A stretch of 64,000 nt of DNA from Huintestinicola sp050874005 (GCF_050874005.1 NZ_JBNMJV010000001.1:62001-126000); one strand, 5' to 3'; counted from the first letter of the stretch, positions 25,298 through 35,412 are shown. Program-made: numbers and translations. The notes: generated by a model not told the origin, from the letters alone.

Positions 25298-28200
25298 TGA
25301 ATAACAGTAAGTCCCTTTTCGGGAAAATAAGCCCTGTTCTCGCAGAGCAGGGCGATATCAGGGATATCTGCGAGACTCTTGCAAGGGGATATTCACCCTT
25401 AGCGGTATCGGGACTTTCCTCCGTTCACAAATCACAGCTTGCAATGCTCATAAGCGACGCTCTTTACGGCGAAAGATCCGTCCCCCTGCTTCTTATCGCA
25501 GACGATGAGGCAGGCGCAAAGAAAATATGCGACGACATAAATGAGCTTTACGGCGAAACCCTTGCTTATGTATACCCTGCAAAGGACATCACCCTTGCAA
25601 GGGTGGACAGCGTTTCAAGGGAATATGAGCACAGGCGGCTGGGAGTGCTTACCCGCATACTTGACGGCTCCTGCAGGATAGTCTGCGCTTCGGCGGAGGC
25701 GGTAATGCAGAAGACCATTCCCCCCAAGGCGCTTTCGGACAACACCATAGTTTTGTCAAGGGACAATCCCGTTGACCTGCCTGCTCTTACACAAAGGCTT
25801 GTGAGGGCGGGCTACACACGCTGCGACAAGGTGGAAAGCCCTTCTCAGTTTTCGGTGCGTGGCTCTATTGCGGACATTTACCCCGTTCAGGAAAAGGCTC
25901 CCGTAAGAATGGAGCTGTGGGACGACGAGATAGACGCATTTGCCTACTTTGACCCGGAAACTCAGCGCCGCACCGACAGTATTGACAGCTTAATTATTCC
26001 CCCTGCCTCGGAGGTGCTTTTCGACAGCCCCGAGGAGCTTGCGGCACGTATAAATAAGCTTGCTTCTTCCGTTAAGGGCAAGAGAGCCGAGGCTGTACTG
26101 GCAAATCTCGCAAAGGACGCTGACGCAGCTTTAAACGGTCTTACCCTTGCAAATATTGACAAGTATATCACAATTGCATACGAAAAGCCTGCTCTTATTT
26201 TTGATTTCCTGAAAAAGGAAAGCTGTGTGCTGTTCAGCGAATATCACAGCTGCTGCGAAAGGGCAAAGGGCGTTATTTCCCAGCACGGTGAGGACATCAA
26301 GATACTTCTTGAAGAGGGGGAGCTTTGCCGAGGCCTTGAGGGCTATATAGAGGGCTTTGAGGTCATTTCTCAGAAGGCGCAGGATTTTCCCTGCGTGCTT
26401 ATGGACTCATTTCTCAGGACAAATGACCTGCGGTGCAAGAAGCTGTTGTCCCTTACGGCTTATCAGACTGCGCCCTGGGGCGGTGAGATACGTCAGCTTA
26501 CGGAAGACCTGCGCTCTCTCATCAGCCGCAACTACTCGGTGGTAGTTCTGGCAGGTTCGGAAAAGACCCTGCCTATCATTGCGGACGACCTGAGAGAAGA
26601 GGGCATTCCCTGCGACATTATGAACGCCGACAGCGTTCTTACAAAAGGACGGGCACTCCTTACCACAGGCTGTCTTTCCTCGGGCTATGATTATCCCGAT
26701 ATAAAGACTGCCCTTATCACTCAGGCGAGGGCTATGACCTCAAAACGCAAGCTCCGCAAAAAGAAAAAGGGCGAGGAAATTAAGTCCCTTGCGGACATCA
26801 CTCCCGGAGACCTTGTTGTCCACGCACTTCACGGAATAGGCAGATTTGAGGGTATCAGAAAGCTTGAGCTTGAGGGAATTACCAAGGATTACATTACCAT
26901 AAAATATGCGGGTACGGACGTGCTTTACGTTCCCGTTACCCAGATGGACCTTATTTCAAGATATATCGGTCCCCGTGACGATACGGGTGTGAAGCTCAAT
27001 AAGCTTTCCTCAAATGAGTGGCAGAAGACCCGTTCAAAGGTCAAGAAGGCTGTCAAGGATATGGCGGACGAGCTTATCGCTCTTTATGCAAAGCGTGCTC
27101 AGACAAAGGGATATGCATTTTCCGAGGACAACGACTGGCAGCAGGATTTCGAGGCGAGATTTGATTACACCGAGACGGACGACCAGCTTCGCTGTATCGA
27201 GGAGATAAAGCAGGATATGATGAAGCCCGTTCCAATGGACAGACTTCTCTGCGGAGACGTGGGCTTCGGAAAGACAGAGGTGGCGTTCCGTGCGGCATTC
27301 AAATGTATGCTTGACGGAAAGCAATGCGCAATTCTCGTCCCCACAACGGTACTTGCGTGGCAGCATTTCCAGAGTGCTGTAAAGCGTTTTGAGCATTTTC
27401 CCTTCAAGATAGAGCTGCTTTCAAGATTTCGCACAAAAAAGGAGCAGGAAGAGGTACTGAAACAGCTTAAAGCAGGCACCGTTGATATGGTCATAGGCAC
27501 TCACAGAATTGTTCAGAAAGACGTTGTTTTCAAGGACCTTGGACTTGCCATAATCGACGAGGAACAGCGCTTCGGCGTGGCTCACAAGGAGCGGTTCAAG
27601 GAAGCTTTTGCGGGTGTGGACGTGCTTATGCTTTCGGCTACTCCTATTCCGAGAACTCTCAATATGGCTATGAGCGGTATCCGGGATATGAGCGTTATCG
27701 AGGAGCCGCCTGTGGACAGATATCCCGTTCAGACCTATGTTATCGAGCATAATATGGGCGTTATCGTTCAGGCGATAACAAAGGAGCTGAGACGTGGGGG
27801 ACAGGTCTACTATATCCACAACCGTGTGGAGACCATTGAGGGAACTGCCGCTAAGCTCTCGGAGCTTATCCCCGACGCACGGATCGCTGTGGCTCACGGT
27901 CAGCTTTCCGAGGAGCGGCTTTCGGACATCTGGACGGAGCTTGTGGAGCACGAGATAGATATACTTGTCTGCACCACCATTATCGAAACGGGCGTTGACG
28001 TGCCCAATGTAAACACCCTTATCATCGAGGACGCAGACCATTTGGGTCTGTCCCAGCTTTATCAGCTCAGAGGAAGAGTGGGACGCTCGAACCGCCGTGC
28101 CTTTGCGTATTTTACCTTCAGACGGGGCAAGGTGCTTACGGAGGTGGCTTCAAAAAGGCTCGACGCCATCAGAGAATTTACCCAGTTCGGCAGCGGCTTC

Positions 28201-28791
28201 AGGGTGGCTATGCGTGACCTTGAGATACGTGGAGCAGGCTCAATTTTAGGCGGCAGGCAGCACGGTCATATGGAGGCGGTGGGATATGATATGTATCTCC
28301 AGCTTTTAAACGAAGCCATTGCCGAGGAGACGGGACAGCCTGTGCCCAGAGCGCCCGAGGAATGTCTCATTGACTTACAAATTGAGGCGCACATTCCCGA
28401 TGATTATATCGAGAGCCTGTCGGGCAGACTTGACGCATACCGCAAGATAGCGGCTGTTTCCACCAAGGCGGAAAGCCTTGACCTCCTTGACGAATTCATA
28501 GACCGCTACGGAGACCCCCCAAAGGCTATCCAGGGTCTTATCACCGTGGCTCTTACCAGAAATCTGGCAGGAAAAGCGGGCATAAAGGAGATAACTCAGC
28601 GCAAGGACGTGCTTATGATATACGTAAGCTCCGCCACTATGGAGCAGATACAGGCGCTGGTTGCCGAGTTCAAGGGCAGAGTGTCGGTGAACGGCTCCTC
28701 AGAAAAGCCTTATATCGCAATAAAGCTCACTCCTGCCGACAAGCCCGTTGATGTAATGCAGCGTGCGGTAGAGATAATGGCAGGAGAATGA
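25297..28791 (+). CDS. mfd: Transcription-repair coupling factor
   Basis: Removes RNA polymerase stalled at DNA damage and recruits UvrA. 1164 residues, full length. It has the N-terminal UvrB-homology region (SVHKSQLAMLISDAL; DIYPVQEKAPVRMELWDDEI), the RNA polymerase interaction domain (DLVVHALHGIGRFEGI; LYVPVTQMDLI), and the RecG-like translocase with Walker A GDVGFGKTEVAF near 652, box II DEEQRFGV near 754, LSATPIPRTL and QLRGRVGRS. The C-terminal TRCF domain follows (YIESLSGRLDAYRKIA). Last gene of the pth operon. Confidence 0.97.
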   Translation: MNNSKSLFGKISPVLAEQGDIRDICETLARGYSPLAVSGLSSVHKSQLAMLISDALYGERSVPLLLIADDEAGAKKICDDINELYGETLAYVYPAKDITLARVDSVSREYEHRRLGVLTRILDGSCRIVCASAEAVMQKTIPPKALSDNTIVLSRDNPVDLPALTQRLVRAGYTRCDKVESPSQFSVRGSIADIYPVQEKAPVRMELWDDEIDAFAYFDPETQRRTDSIDSLIIPPASEVLFDSPEELAARINKLASSVKGKRAEAVLANLAKDADAALNGLTLANIDKYITIAYEKPALIFDFLKKESCVLFSEYHSCCERAKGVISQHGEDIKILLEEGELCRGLEGYIEGFEVISQKAQDFPCVLMDSFLRTNDLRCKKLLSLTAYQTAPWGGEIRQLTEDLRSLISRNYSVVVLAGSEKTLPIIADDLREEGIPCDIMNADSVLTKGRALLTTGCLSSGYDYPDIKTALITQARAMTSKRKLRKKKKGEEIKSLADITPGDLVVHALHGIGRFEGIRKLELEGITKDYITIKYAGTDVLYVPVTQMDLISRYIGPRDDTGVKLNKLSSNEWQKTRSKVKKAVKDMADELIALYAKRAQTKGYAFSEDNDWQQDFEARFDYTETDDQLRCIEEIKQDMMKPVPMDRLLCGDVGFGKTEVAFRAAFKCMLDGKQCAILVPTTVLAWQHFQSAVKRFEHFPFKIELLSRFRTKKEQEEVLKQLKAGTVDMVIGTHRIVQKDVVFKDLGLAIIDEEQRFGVAHKERFKEAFAGVDVLMLSATPIPRTLNMAMSGIRDMSVIEEPPVDRYPVQTYVIEHNMGVIVQAITKELRRGGQVYYIHNRVETIEGTAAKLSELIPDARIAVAHGQLSEERLSDIWTELVEHEIDILVCTTIIETGVDVPNVNTLIIEDADHLGLSQLYQLRGRVGRSNRRAFAYFTFRRGKVLTEVASKRLDAIREFTQFGSGFRVAMRDLEIRGAGSILGGRQHGHMEAVGYDMYLQLLNEAIAEETGQPVPRAPEECLIDLQIEAHIPDDYIESLSGRLDAYRKIAAVSTKAESLDLLDEFIDRYGDPPKAIQGLITVALTRNLAGKAGIKEITQRKDVLMIYVSSATMEQIQALVAEFKGRVSVNGSSEKPYIAIKLTPADKPVDVMQRAVEIMAGE

Positions 28792-28930
28792 TACTGCTTT
28801 TGTATAAAATGCGGTTGACATTAGACGATATTAGTCACTTTTTTAGCATAATGCACAATGAAAAAGAGGCTGTTTTTGAGCCTGTGGCAAAATATTATTA
28901 AATTTCAAATAAATAATTCACATTGACATA

Positions 28931-28960
28931 TTGACATATCAGCCATAATAGTTGTATAAT
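28931..28960 (+). promoter_or_regulatory. Promoter of the PAS-GGDEF-EAL gene
   Basis: TTGACA (28931-28936), 18-base spacer, TATAAT (28955-28960). A second TTGACA lies eight bases upstream, at 28923. Confidence 0.7.
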
Positions 28961-29046
28961 TATTCTAATGAATTATGCATTTTTTTCCGATTTCTGCGGA
29001 TATTCTAAAAAATCTGTTCCCGAAACGGGGGAAAGGGGTGGAGCCT

Positions 29047-31371
29047 ATGCGTAAGAGCAGCGGACAGAGCCTTAGTGAAAAAATAATTTTTGCTCTCACT
29101 TATACCCTCACCGACGTTGTTGCCATATGCCTTGTTATAAATGTTATAAAAAATAATCCCGACAGCGCTTCTGCGGCAATTTCCGCAGTCTGCTACGTTC
29201 TTGCGGCGGCTCTGTTTGTGGGCGCTGTTGCACTTGTTCAAAGCAGCCGGGCAAGCAAATTCAAGGAGCTGAAAAACTTCGAGAGGACCATTGAGCAGCT
29301 TAATTCTATGGTCGTTCTCTGGGATACATCTTTCAGCTATGTAAGAGCAAACAGCGCCTTTATCCGTACCACGGGCTATTCCGAGGAAGAGCTTCTCGAT
29401 CCCGAGATAATGAAAAAGGTGCTCCCTCCCGACGCATTTTCGGAAAATCTCCAGGGCATCATCAACAGCCGTGACGAGGAATTCCTCATTCAGACAAAGA
29501 ACGGTTCGTCTGTTTGTACAGTATGGAACACATCTATCGTTTCATCAATATCAAAGCGTGGTATCGGCGGAAAAGAGGACACCAGCGTTCTTATGTCCAT
29601 AGGTCCCAACCTTACCGAGACAAACAAGATGAAGCAGGAGGTCATTGCCGCTTCAAGAAAGCTCCGTGAGTCCGAAAAGCGGTATGCTCTTTCGATGGAC
29701 CTTTCCGAGATCGGTCTTATCCTCAAGGAGCAGGGCAGCAGCCGCTATTATGTTTCCGATCAGCTCTGCGAAATGCTGGGCATAGTTTCCGAGGGCGGAT
29801 ATGTCTCAGGTGACACCATAAGAGAGGTATTCCACCCCAAGGACAGAGTGGTTTTCGACACCTTTGCCTCCGGAATGAAAAATGCTTCCGAGGGACTTTC
29901 CCACGACGAGATACATTCGGTGGATTTCCGTGCAATGGCTGCCGACGGCGATTATCATTGGTTCAATTTCCGTTATCAGTCACCCGATTCGGGCAATCTG
30001 GACGTGGGCGGAGCCATTATGGACATCACCGCCGAAAAGGAAAAGGATCTTGTCATCGAGCGTATGGCGTATATCGACGAAGTTACCCAGATATATAACA
30101 GAAACAAGTTTATGATGATGGGCAACGAGATACTTGAATGTACAAGAGCCGACCAGAGTGTGAACTACTGGGTCATCGTTCTCGATATCGACAGTTTCCA
30201 CATAATAAACGACACCTGCGGCTATACAAACGGAAACCATCTTCTGAAGGAGATAGCTGCGGTGCTGCTTTCAAACCTCACCGAGGGCGGTTTTACCGCA
30301 AGGATAGGCGGCGACAATTTTGCTCTGCTGGTAAAAGCCACCGGCGACGAGGAGCTGCCCATACGTCTTATCAAGCATATCCAGCTTGACCTGGCAAATA
30401 TAAACGGTATGGGTCTTGAAACACAGAACATCACCTGCTCCGCAGGCTACTGCCTTATGAGCGACGGCGGAATGGGCGACTTTGCACAGGTGCTTGACCG
30501 TGCGGAATTTGCCCTCAGCCTTTCCGACGGCACAAGAAGCTCCATTCTCCGCTTCGATAATCACGCCCACGACGCCATTATTGCAGGCAATGCCCTTGAA
30601 AAAGACCTTGGCAGGGCTATCGAAAACAACGAGCTTGTGCTTTATTATCAGCCTAAGATCAATCTTGAGGACGGCTCTGTAATGGGTATGGAGGCTCTTA
30701 TCCGCTGGATAAAGCCCGACGGCACCGTAGTTCCTCCCAGCGATTTTATCCCCGTTGCGGAAAATTCTATGCTCATTACTCAGATAAGCCGCTTTGTCCT
30801 CTTTGAAGCCTGCCGTCAGAACAAGCAGTGGCAGGATATGGGACTTGCTCCCGTTACCGTTTCCATCAACCTTTCGGCTATCGACTTCTATCAGACCAAC
30901 GTTACCGAAACTATCCGCACCGCACTTAACGAAACGGGTCTTGCTCCCCAGTATCTTGATGTGGAGCTTACCGAGAGCCTTGCCCTCAAGGACATTGACC
31001 ACGCCGTTATGCAGATGCAGGAGATAAAAGACCTTGGCGTTAAGCTCTCTATGGACGATTTCGGAACGGGATATTCTTCACTCAGCTATATCCAGATACT
31101 GCCCATAACTCTTCTGAAGCTCGACCGCTCCTTCATTATGTATCTTGAGGAGGACGAGATATCAAGGGAGATAGTTTCCGCAGTTATCCGTATCGCAAAG
31201 TCCAAGAAGATAGAAACTATTGCAGAAGGTATCGAGACTGTGGGACAGGGCGAGATACTCAAGCAGTCGGGCTGCGATTATGCCCAGGGCTATTTCTTCG
31301 GAAAGCCGATGCCTGCTGACAGGTTTGAGGAATTTCTGCGTGCAAGACAGTCCAAGCCTGTAACAGTTTAA
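29047..31371 (+). CDS. Membrane PAS-GGDEF-EAL protein
   Basis: A 774-residue c-di-GMP protein. Two membrane helices near 12-60 are followed by two PAS-like domains (MVVLWDTSFSYVRANSAFIR; EKRYALSMDLSEIGLILKEQ), a GGDEF domain and an EAL domain. The cyclase signature reads IGGDNF near 420, with N in place of E, so cyclase activity is doubtful and it may only bind GTP. The EAL domain keeps MEALIRW near 549, DVELTES, DDFGTGYSSL and IAEGIET, so it is likely an active phosphodiesterase. Start 29047 follows AAAGGGGTGGAG. Confidence 0.92.
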   Translation: MRKSSGQSLSEKIIFALTYTLTDVVAICLVINVIKNNPDSASAAISAVCYVLAAALFVGAVALVQSSRASKFKELKNFERTIEQLNSMVVLWDTSFSYVRANSAFIRTTGYSEEELLDPEIMKKVLPPDAFSENLQGIINSRDEEFLIQTKNGSSVCTVWNTSIVSSISKRGIGGKEDTSVLMSIGPNLTETNKMKQEVIAASRKLRESEKRYALSMDLSEIGLILKEQGSSRYYVSDQLCEMLGIVSEGGYVSGDTIREVFHPKDRVVFDTFASGMKNASEGLSHDEIHSVDFRAMAADGDYHWFNFRYQSPDSGNLDVGGAIMDITAEKEKDLVIERMAYIDEVTQIYNRNKFMMMGNEILECTRADQSVNYWVIVLDIDSFHIINDTCGYTNGNHLLKEIAAVLLSNLTEGGFTARIGGDNFALLVKATGDEELPIRLIKHIQLDLANINGMGLETQNITCSAGYCLMSDGGMGDFAQVLDRAEFALSLSDGTRSSILRFDNHAHDAIIAGNALEKDLGRAIENNELVLYYQPKINLEDGSVMGMEALIRWIKPDGTVVPPSDFIPVAENSMLITQISRFVLFEACRQNKQWQDMGLAPVTVSINLSAIDFYQTNVTETIRTALNETGLAPQYLDVELTESLALKDIDHAVMQMQEIKDLGVKLSMDDFGTGYSSLSYIQILPITLLKLDRSFIMYLEEDEISREIVSAVIRIAKSKKIETIAEGIETVGQGEILKQSGCDYAQGYFFGKPMPADRFEEFLRARQSKPVTV

Positions 31372-31403
31372 TAAATTACCTCGAAGAAAGGATGATCAAA
31401 CAA

Positions 31404-32489
31404 ATGGCTAAAAAAAGAATAGGTATCCTTACAAGCGGAGGCGACTGCCCCGGTCTTAACGCTACCATAAGAGGCATTGCAAAGGCGTGCTATGAGAAAA
31501 TGGGCGTTGACAACGTGCAGATAGTCGGAATTCAGAACGGCTATTACGGTCTCATAAACAACATTGCCCGTGAAATGGAGCCTTCCGAGTTTTCGGGAAT
31601 ACTCACCCAGGGCGGAACAATTCTGGGAACGAAGCGTCAGCCTTTTAAGATGATCTCCAGTATCGGCGAGGACAACATCGACAAGGTCAAGCTTATGAAG
31701 GACACCTACAAGAAGCAGAAGCTTGACTGCCTGCTCACTCTCGGCGGCAACGGCACTCATAAGACCGCAAACCTTCTCAGCGAGGAAGGACTTAACATTA
31801 TTGGACTTCCCAAGACTATTGACAACGATATTTACGGAACCGACGTTACCTTCGGTTTCCATACCGCTGTTGATATCGGCACCGACGTTATCGACAGACT
31901 CCATACCACCGCCGCTTCTCACAGCCGTATCCTTATGGTGGAGATAATGGGCAACAAGGCAGGCTGGCTCACCCTTTATTCGGGCGTTGCAGGCGGAGCG
32001 GACGCAATAATCATTCCCGAGATACCTTACGATATCGACAAGATCTGTCAGGCAATGCAGAAGCGTGCGGACAACGGTCACAGATTTTCCATTGTTGCCG
32101 TTGCCGAGGGCGCATTCAGCAAGGAAGAGGCAAAGCTCAAGAAAAAGGAGCGTGCAAAGGCTCGTCTTGAGGCAGGAATTACCACCGCCACAAACTCCAT
32201 TGCCTCACAGATACAGAAGGCTACGGGCATTGAGACAAGAGTCTGCGTTCCCGGACATATGCTGAGAGGCGGCAGTCCCTCTGCATACGACAGAATACTT
32301 GCCACAAGATTTGGCGTAAGAGCAGCTCAGCTTATCGACCAGGGCAAGTACGGCGTTTCCGTTGCGATGATAAACGCAAAGATAGGCGAAAATCCCCTCA
32401 GCGAGGTGGCAGGCAAGACTAAGTTCGTTGACCCCGAGGGCAACTATGTCACTACTGCAAAGGATCTTGGCATTTCTTTCGGAGACTAA
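31404..32489 (+). CDS. pfkA: 6-phosphofructokinase
   Basis: Phosphorylates fructose-6-phosphate in glycolysis. 361 residues, longer than the 320 of E. coli PfkA. Motifs: ILTSGGDCPGLNATIRG at the N-terminus, LTLGGNGTHKTA, and GLPKTIDNDIYGTDVTFGF with the catalytic Asp. The Gly in GGNGT favours ATP over pyrophosphate as donor, but long-chain members vary and the donor should not be taken as proven. The ATG at 31404 is preferred since AAAGGA stands 11 bases before it. Confidence 0.93.
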   Translation: MAKKRIGILTSGGDCPGLNATIRGIAKACYEKMGVDNVQIVGIQNGYYGLINNIAREMEPSEFSGILTQGGTILGTKRQPFKMISSIGEDNIDKVKLMKDTYKKQKLDCLLTLGGNGTHKTANLLSEEGLNIIGLPKTIDNDIYGTDVTFGFHTAVDIGTDVIDRLHTTAASHSRILMVEIMGNKAGWLTLYSGVAGGADAIIIPEIPYDIDKICQAMQKRADNGHRFSIVAVAEGAFSKEEAKLKKKERAKARLEAGITTATNSIASQIQKATGIETRVCVPGHMLRGGSPSAYDRILATRFGVRAAQLIDQGKYGVSVAMINAKIGENPLSEVAGKTKFVDPEGNYVTTAKDLGISFGD

Positions 32490-32510
32490 GCATAAACCTA
32501 AAATTATCAT

Positions 32511-32548
32511 ATCCGTTCCCGTCAGGTTTTGTCGGGGACGGATTTTTT
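32511..32548 (+). terminator. pfkA terminator
   Basis: ATCCGTTCCCG and CGGGGACGGAT pair around an 11-base loop, followed by T6. Confidence 0.88.
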
Positions 32549-32627
32549 GCCTCTCTACGGAGCGTTTATTTATTTTTCAGGAGTTATGTGTTATTATCAT
32601 ATCATCAGATCGAAAGGAGACGATGAA

Positions 32628-33272
32628 ATGATATTTACACCTTCGGATATGGCTTCATATCCCCGCAGAGAGGTATTTATGTACTTCTCAAAAATGGCGC
32701 CTACGGGATACTCCATAACCGTAAATTTGGACGTCACAAGGCTGAGACAGAAAACCAAAGAGCAGGGAATAAAATTCTTCCCCGTCTATCTGTGGCTTGT
32801 AACGAAAAATCTGAACAGTCAGACGGAATTTAAGCTCGCGGAGTCGGAGGGACAGCTGGGATATTACGATACTCTCACTCCGCTCTACGCCCATTTTCAC
32901 GACGATGACAAGACATTTTCACTGATGTGGACGGAATATTCCGATGATTTTATGGATTTTTACGGCAGATATCTTGAAAACCAAAGACTTTACGGAGACC
33001 GTCACGGCGTTCTGGGCAGACCGGGGCTTCCGCCCCCAAATGCATATACCGTTTCCTGTATACCCTGGGTGAAGTTTGAGCATTTTGCGGTCCACAGCTA
33101 TGAAAACAAGCCCTATTATTTTCCCTCTGTGGAGGCGGGAAAGATCTTTCCCGAGGGGGAAAAGGAGCTTTTGCCCCTGTCCCTTACCTGCCACCACGCA
33201 GCTGTTGACGGATATCATATCAGCAGATTTCTTGAGGAACTGCAAAAGGATATTGACAGCTTCGAGGTCTGA
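32628..33272 (+). CDS. Chloramphenicol acetyltransferase-like protein
   Basis: A 214-residue trimeric CAT-fold acyltransferase. The catalytic motif HHAAVDGYH is present near residues 188-196, with the active His at the start. Start MIFTPSDMASYPRREVF is set by AAAGGAG. Real type A CATs confer chloramphenicol resistance, but many chromosomal homologues of this kind act on other or unknown substrates, so resistance is not implied. It has no neighbour in the same transcript. Confidence 0.85.
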   Translation: MIFTPSDMASYPRREVFMYFSKMAPTGYSITVNLDVTRLRQKTKEQGIKFFPVYLWLVTKNLNSQTEFKLAESEGQLGYYDTLTPLYAHFHDDDKTFSLMWTEYSDDFMDFYGRYLENQRLYGDRHGVLGRPGLPPPNAYTVSCIPWVKFEHFAVHSYENKPYYFPSVEAGKIFPEGEKELLPLSLTCHHAAVDGYHISRFLEELQKDIDSFEV

Positions 33273-33314
33273 TTTTAAAGCCTGTTTTCCCCCTGCAAAT
33301 TTTACCTCATCTGC

Positions 33315-33343
33315 TTGACATTATGAAAATTATATGATATAAT
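33315..33343 (+). promoter_or_regulatory. Consensus promoter
   Basis: TTGACA, 17 bases, TATAAT (33338-33343): a full sigma-A consensus. The leader contains a 7-pair hairpin, TAAGGGC with GCCCTTA (33364-33385), before the ribosome site AGGAGG. Confidence 0.85.
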
Positions 33344-33408
33344 TTTCTTTGGAGTGAAAGATATAAGGGCGTCAGACTGCCCTTAAATAATGACAGGAGG
33401 ATCAAGCA

Positions 33409-34110
33409 ATGAAACTGAAAAAACGTTATATTGTAGCCTGTGTGCTTCTCTGCATTGCGGCAGTAGCGCTGTGCGTGGGAGTGTTCAACATTGAGATGGG
33501 TCTTGCCCGTTATTCAAAGCTCAATAAGGTAACAAACGAGACTTGGTATGCCACATCGGCAAGCGACCTTGAGACCCGTCAGAGCACCGACTTCTTTATC
33601 ACCGAAGTGCTGAAGGGCGAGGAAGCTGAAAACGCCAAGAATGACGCTCCCTTCGGATATATCGGAAAGCAGAGCTTTGCCAACGGCAAATATACCGCTT
33701 TCGGTATGGAAAAATATGCAGGCCCTATTACCCTTAACGGCAAAAACCCCAACACAGGCGAGGATTACAAGCTCGGCGACAAGATATCCGTTTACTACAA
33801 GCCCGATAATCCAAAGCTTATTTACGTAACAACGGATTATACGATCTATCTTGTTCTTCTTATCGTAATGCTGGTCATTACTGTTGCCCTTATCTTTGTA
33901 TGCCGTATCGTTAACAAGAATATGAAGGATAACACCTTCAGCGAGGCTGCGGTAACGATAATGGATATACCTATGGCGGTTCTTGTGGCAGGATTTATTC
34001 TCTCCTTCTTTGCGGGAATGCTCATCGGAAATATCCAGGTTGACGCTACATACACCGTTATCAACGACACCATTGTTCAGGGACTTGAAGCAGGCGAGAT
34101 CACATTCTGA
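33409..34110 (+). CDS. DUF3592-like membrane protein
   Basis: A 233-residue membrane protein. One helix at 7-27, an extracytoplasmic domain of about 110 residues (YKLGDKISVYYKPDNPKLIYV is the typical DUF3592 close), then helices at 145-165 and 185-210. The motif of a short beta domain ended by DKISVYYKPDNP is shared with DUF3592 proteins. Function unknown. Monocistronic with a strong promoter and a clear terminator. Confidence 0.75.
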   Translation: MKLKKRYIVACVLLCIAAVALCVGVFNIEMGLARYSKLNKVTNETWYATSASDLETRQSTDFFITEVLKGEEAENAKNDAPFGYIGKQSFANGKYTAFGMEKYAGPITLNGKNPNTGEDYKLGDKISVYYKPDNPKLIYVTTDYTIYLVLLIVMLVITVALIFVCRIVNKNMKDNTFSEAAVTIMDIPMAVLVAGFILSFFAGMLIGNIQVDATYTVINDTIVQGLEAGEITF

Positions 34111-34139
34111 TCTGCTGTAAAGATCAAATATAAGCTCTA

Positions 34140-34172
34140 AAGGGTACACGTAAAAGTACGGGTACCCTTTTT
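34140..34172 (+). terminator. Terminator
   Basis: AAGGGTAC and GTACCCTT pair, with CGT/ACG inside, followed by TTT. Confidence 0.82.
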
Positions 34173-34204
34173 CATTAAATTATCAAAGGAATTGATCATA
34201 AAAA

Positions 34205-34618
34205 ATGGTGAGAGAGATAAAAAAAGGCGAAGAACTCTTTTCGGAAAAGGCATTGCCTGCGGAAAGAAGCGACATAAAGACCGCAAGAGACCTGCTTGAC
34301 ACTCTTAAAGCAAATTCCGAAATATGCGTGGGTATGGCTGCCAATATGATAGGCGTAAACAAGCGCATTGCAGCAATATCCGCAGGAAAAAGCTCATTTG
34401 TGATGATAAACCCTGTTATAACAGCACATTCCGCAGAAACCTATGAAGCGGAGGAAGGCTGTCTTTCCCTTGACGGAAAGCGAAAGACAGAAAGATATGA
34501 ATGGATATGCGCCGAGTATTACGATATCAAATTCAAAAAGCAGAAGCAGAAATTTTCGGGATTTACCGCTCAGATAATCCAGCACGAAATGGATCATTTT
34601 GAGGGAAAGATCATTTAG
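34205..34618 (+). CDS. Peptide deformylase-family protein
   Basis: A 137-residue metalloenzyme of the deformylase fold, which removes formyl from new N-termini. Motif II EEGCLSL with the metal Cys and motif III QHEMDHFEG with HExxH are intact. Motif I, normally GxGLAAxQ, reads GMAANMIG: the Gln that contacts the substrate is missing. So it may be a divergent deformylase or a relative with another substrate. It is also shorter than the usual 150-190 residues. It precedes trmO by 13 bases. Confidence 0.8.
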   Translation: MVREIKKGEELFSEKALPAERSDIKTARDLLDTLKANSEICVGMAANMIGVNKRIAAISAGKSSFVMINPVITAHSAETYEAEEGCLSLDGKRKTERYEWICAEYYDIKFKKQKQKFSGFTAQIIQHEMDHFEGKII

Positions 34619-34631
34619 GAGCTTTCATAAA

Positions 34632-35312
34632 ATGGAAAACGGACTGAAGATCATAGCAAGGATAGAAAACGACTTTACCGGAAAATTCGGCGTTCCACGT
34701 CAGAGCGGACTTGCGGATATAACCTCAAAAATAGTATTTGAACCCGAATACCGTGTTCCCGAAGCTTTCAGAGGGCTTGAGGGCTTTACCCATATATGGC
34801 TTTTGTGGCAGTTTTCCGAGGCGGTGCGGGATAAATGGTCTCCCACCGTCCGTCCTCCGAGACTGGGAGGCAATACAAGAATGGGAGTGTTTGCTACCCG
34901 TTCCCCCTTCCGCCCCAATTCCATAGGGCTGTCATCGGTAAGACTTGACATGATAGAGCTGCAAACACCGCAGGGCCCCGTGCTTTACGTTTCCGGAGCG
35001 GATCTTATGAACGGCACTCCCATAATCGACATAAAGCCCTATCTTGCCTATACCGATTCCCACCCGGAAGCGTCGGGGGGCTTTGCTCTCACAGAGCGTG
35101 AAGGACGTCTTAGGGTGGAAATACCCGAAAACATTGCACAGCGTATTCCCGAAGATAAGCTGTCGGGGCTTACAGAGGTGCTTTCCCAGGACCCCCGTCC
35201 TCAGTATCAGTCCTCTCCGGACAGGGTATATACAATGAGCTTCGGCGGCTTTGAGGTTTCTTTTAAGACCGATGATCCGGTGCTTACCGTTACGGATATA
35301 CAAAAAAGCTGA
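34632..35312 (+). CDS. trmO: tRNA t6A37 N6-methyltransferase TrmO
   Basis: SAM-dependent methylation of t6A at tRNA position 37, family TsaA/YaeB. 226 residues. The hallmark TRSPFRPNSIGLSSV is present, with GFTHIWLLWQF upstream and DIKPYLAYTDS downstream. The start ATG 34632 has TAGGAG before it. It follows the deformylase-like gene closely and probably shares a transcript. Confidence 0.92.
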   Translation: MENGLKIIARIENDFTGKFGVPRQSGLADITSKIVFEPEYRVPEAFRGLEGFTHIWLLWQFSEAVRDKWSPTVRPPRLGGNTRMGVFATRSPFRPNSIGLSSVRLDMIELQTPQGPVLYVSGADLMNGTPIIDIKPYLAYTDSHPEASGGFALTEREGRLRVEIPENIAQRIPEDKLSGLTEVLSQDPRPQYQSSPDRVYTMSFGGFEVSFKTDDPVLTVTDIQKS

Positions 35313-35383
35313 AAGACTTTCGTGTAAATGCAATAGGATATAATTTATTTTTGTGCATAGCGTACAGATTTACTGTAAAGCGG

Positions 35384-35412
35384 TTGCCAAAAGCTGTATA
35401 ATATGGTATGAT
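35384..35412 (+). promoter_or_regulatory. fapA promoter
   Basis: TTGCCA, 17-base spacer with TATGG before the -10, TATGAT (35407-35412). The leader of about 95 bases has no recognisable riboswitch. Confidence 0.55.
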
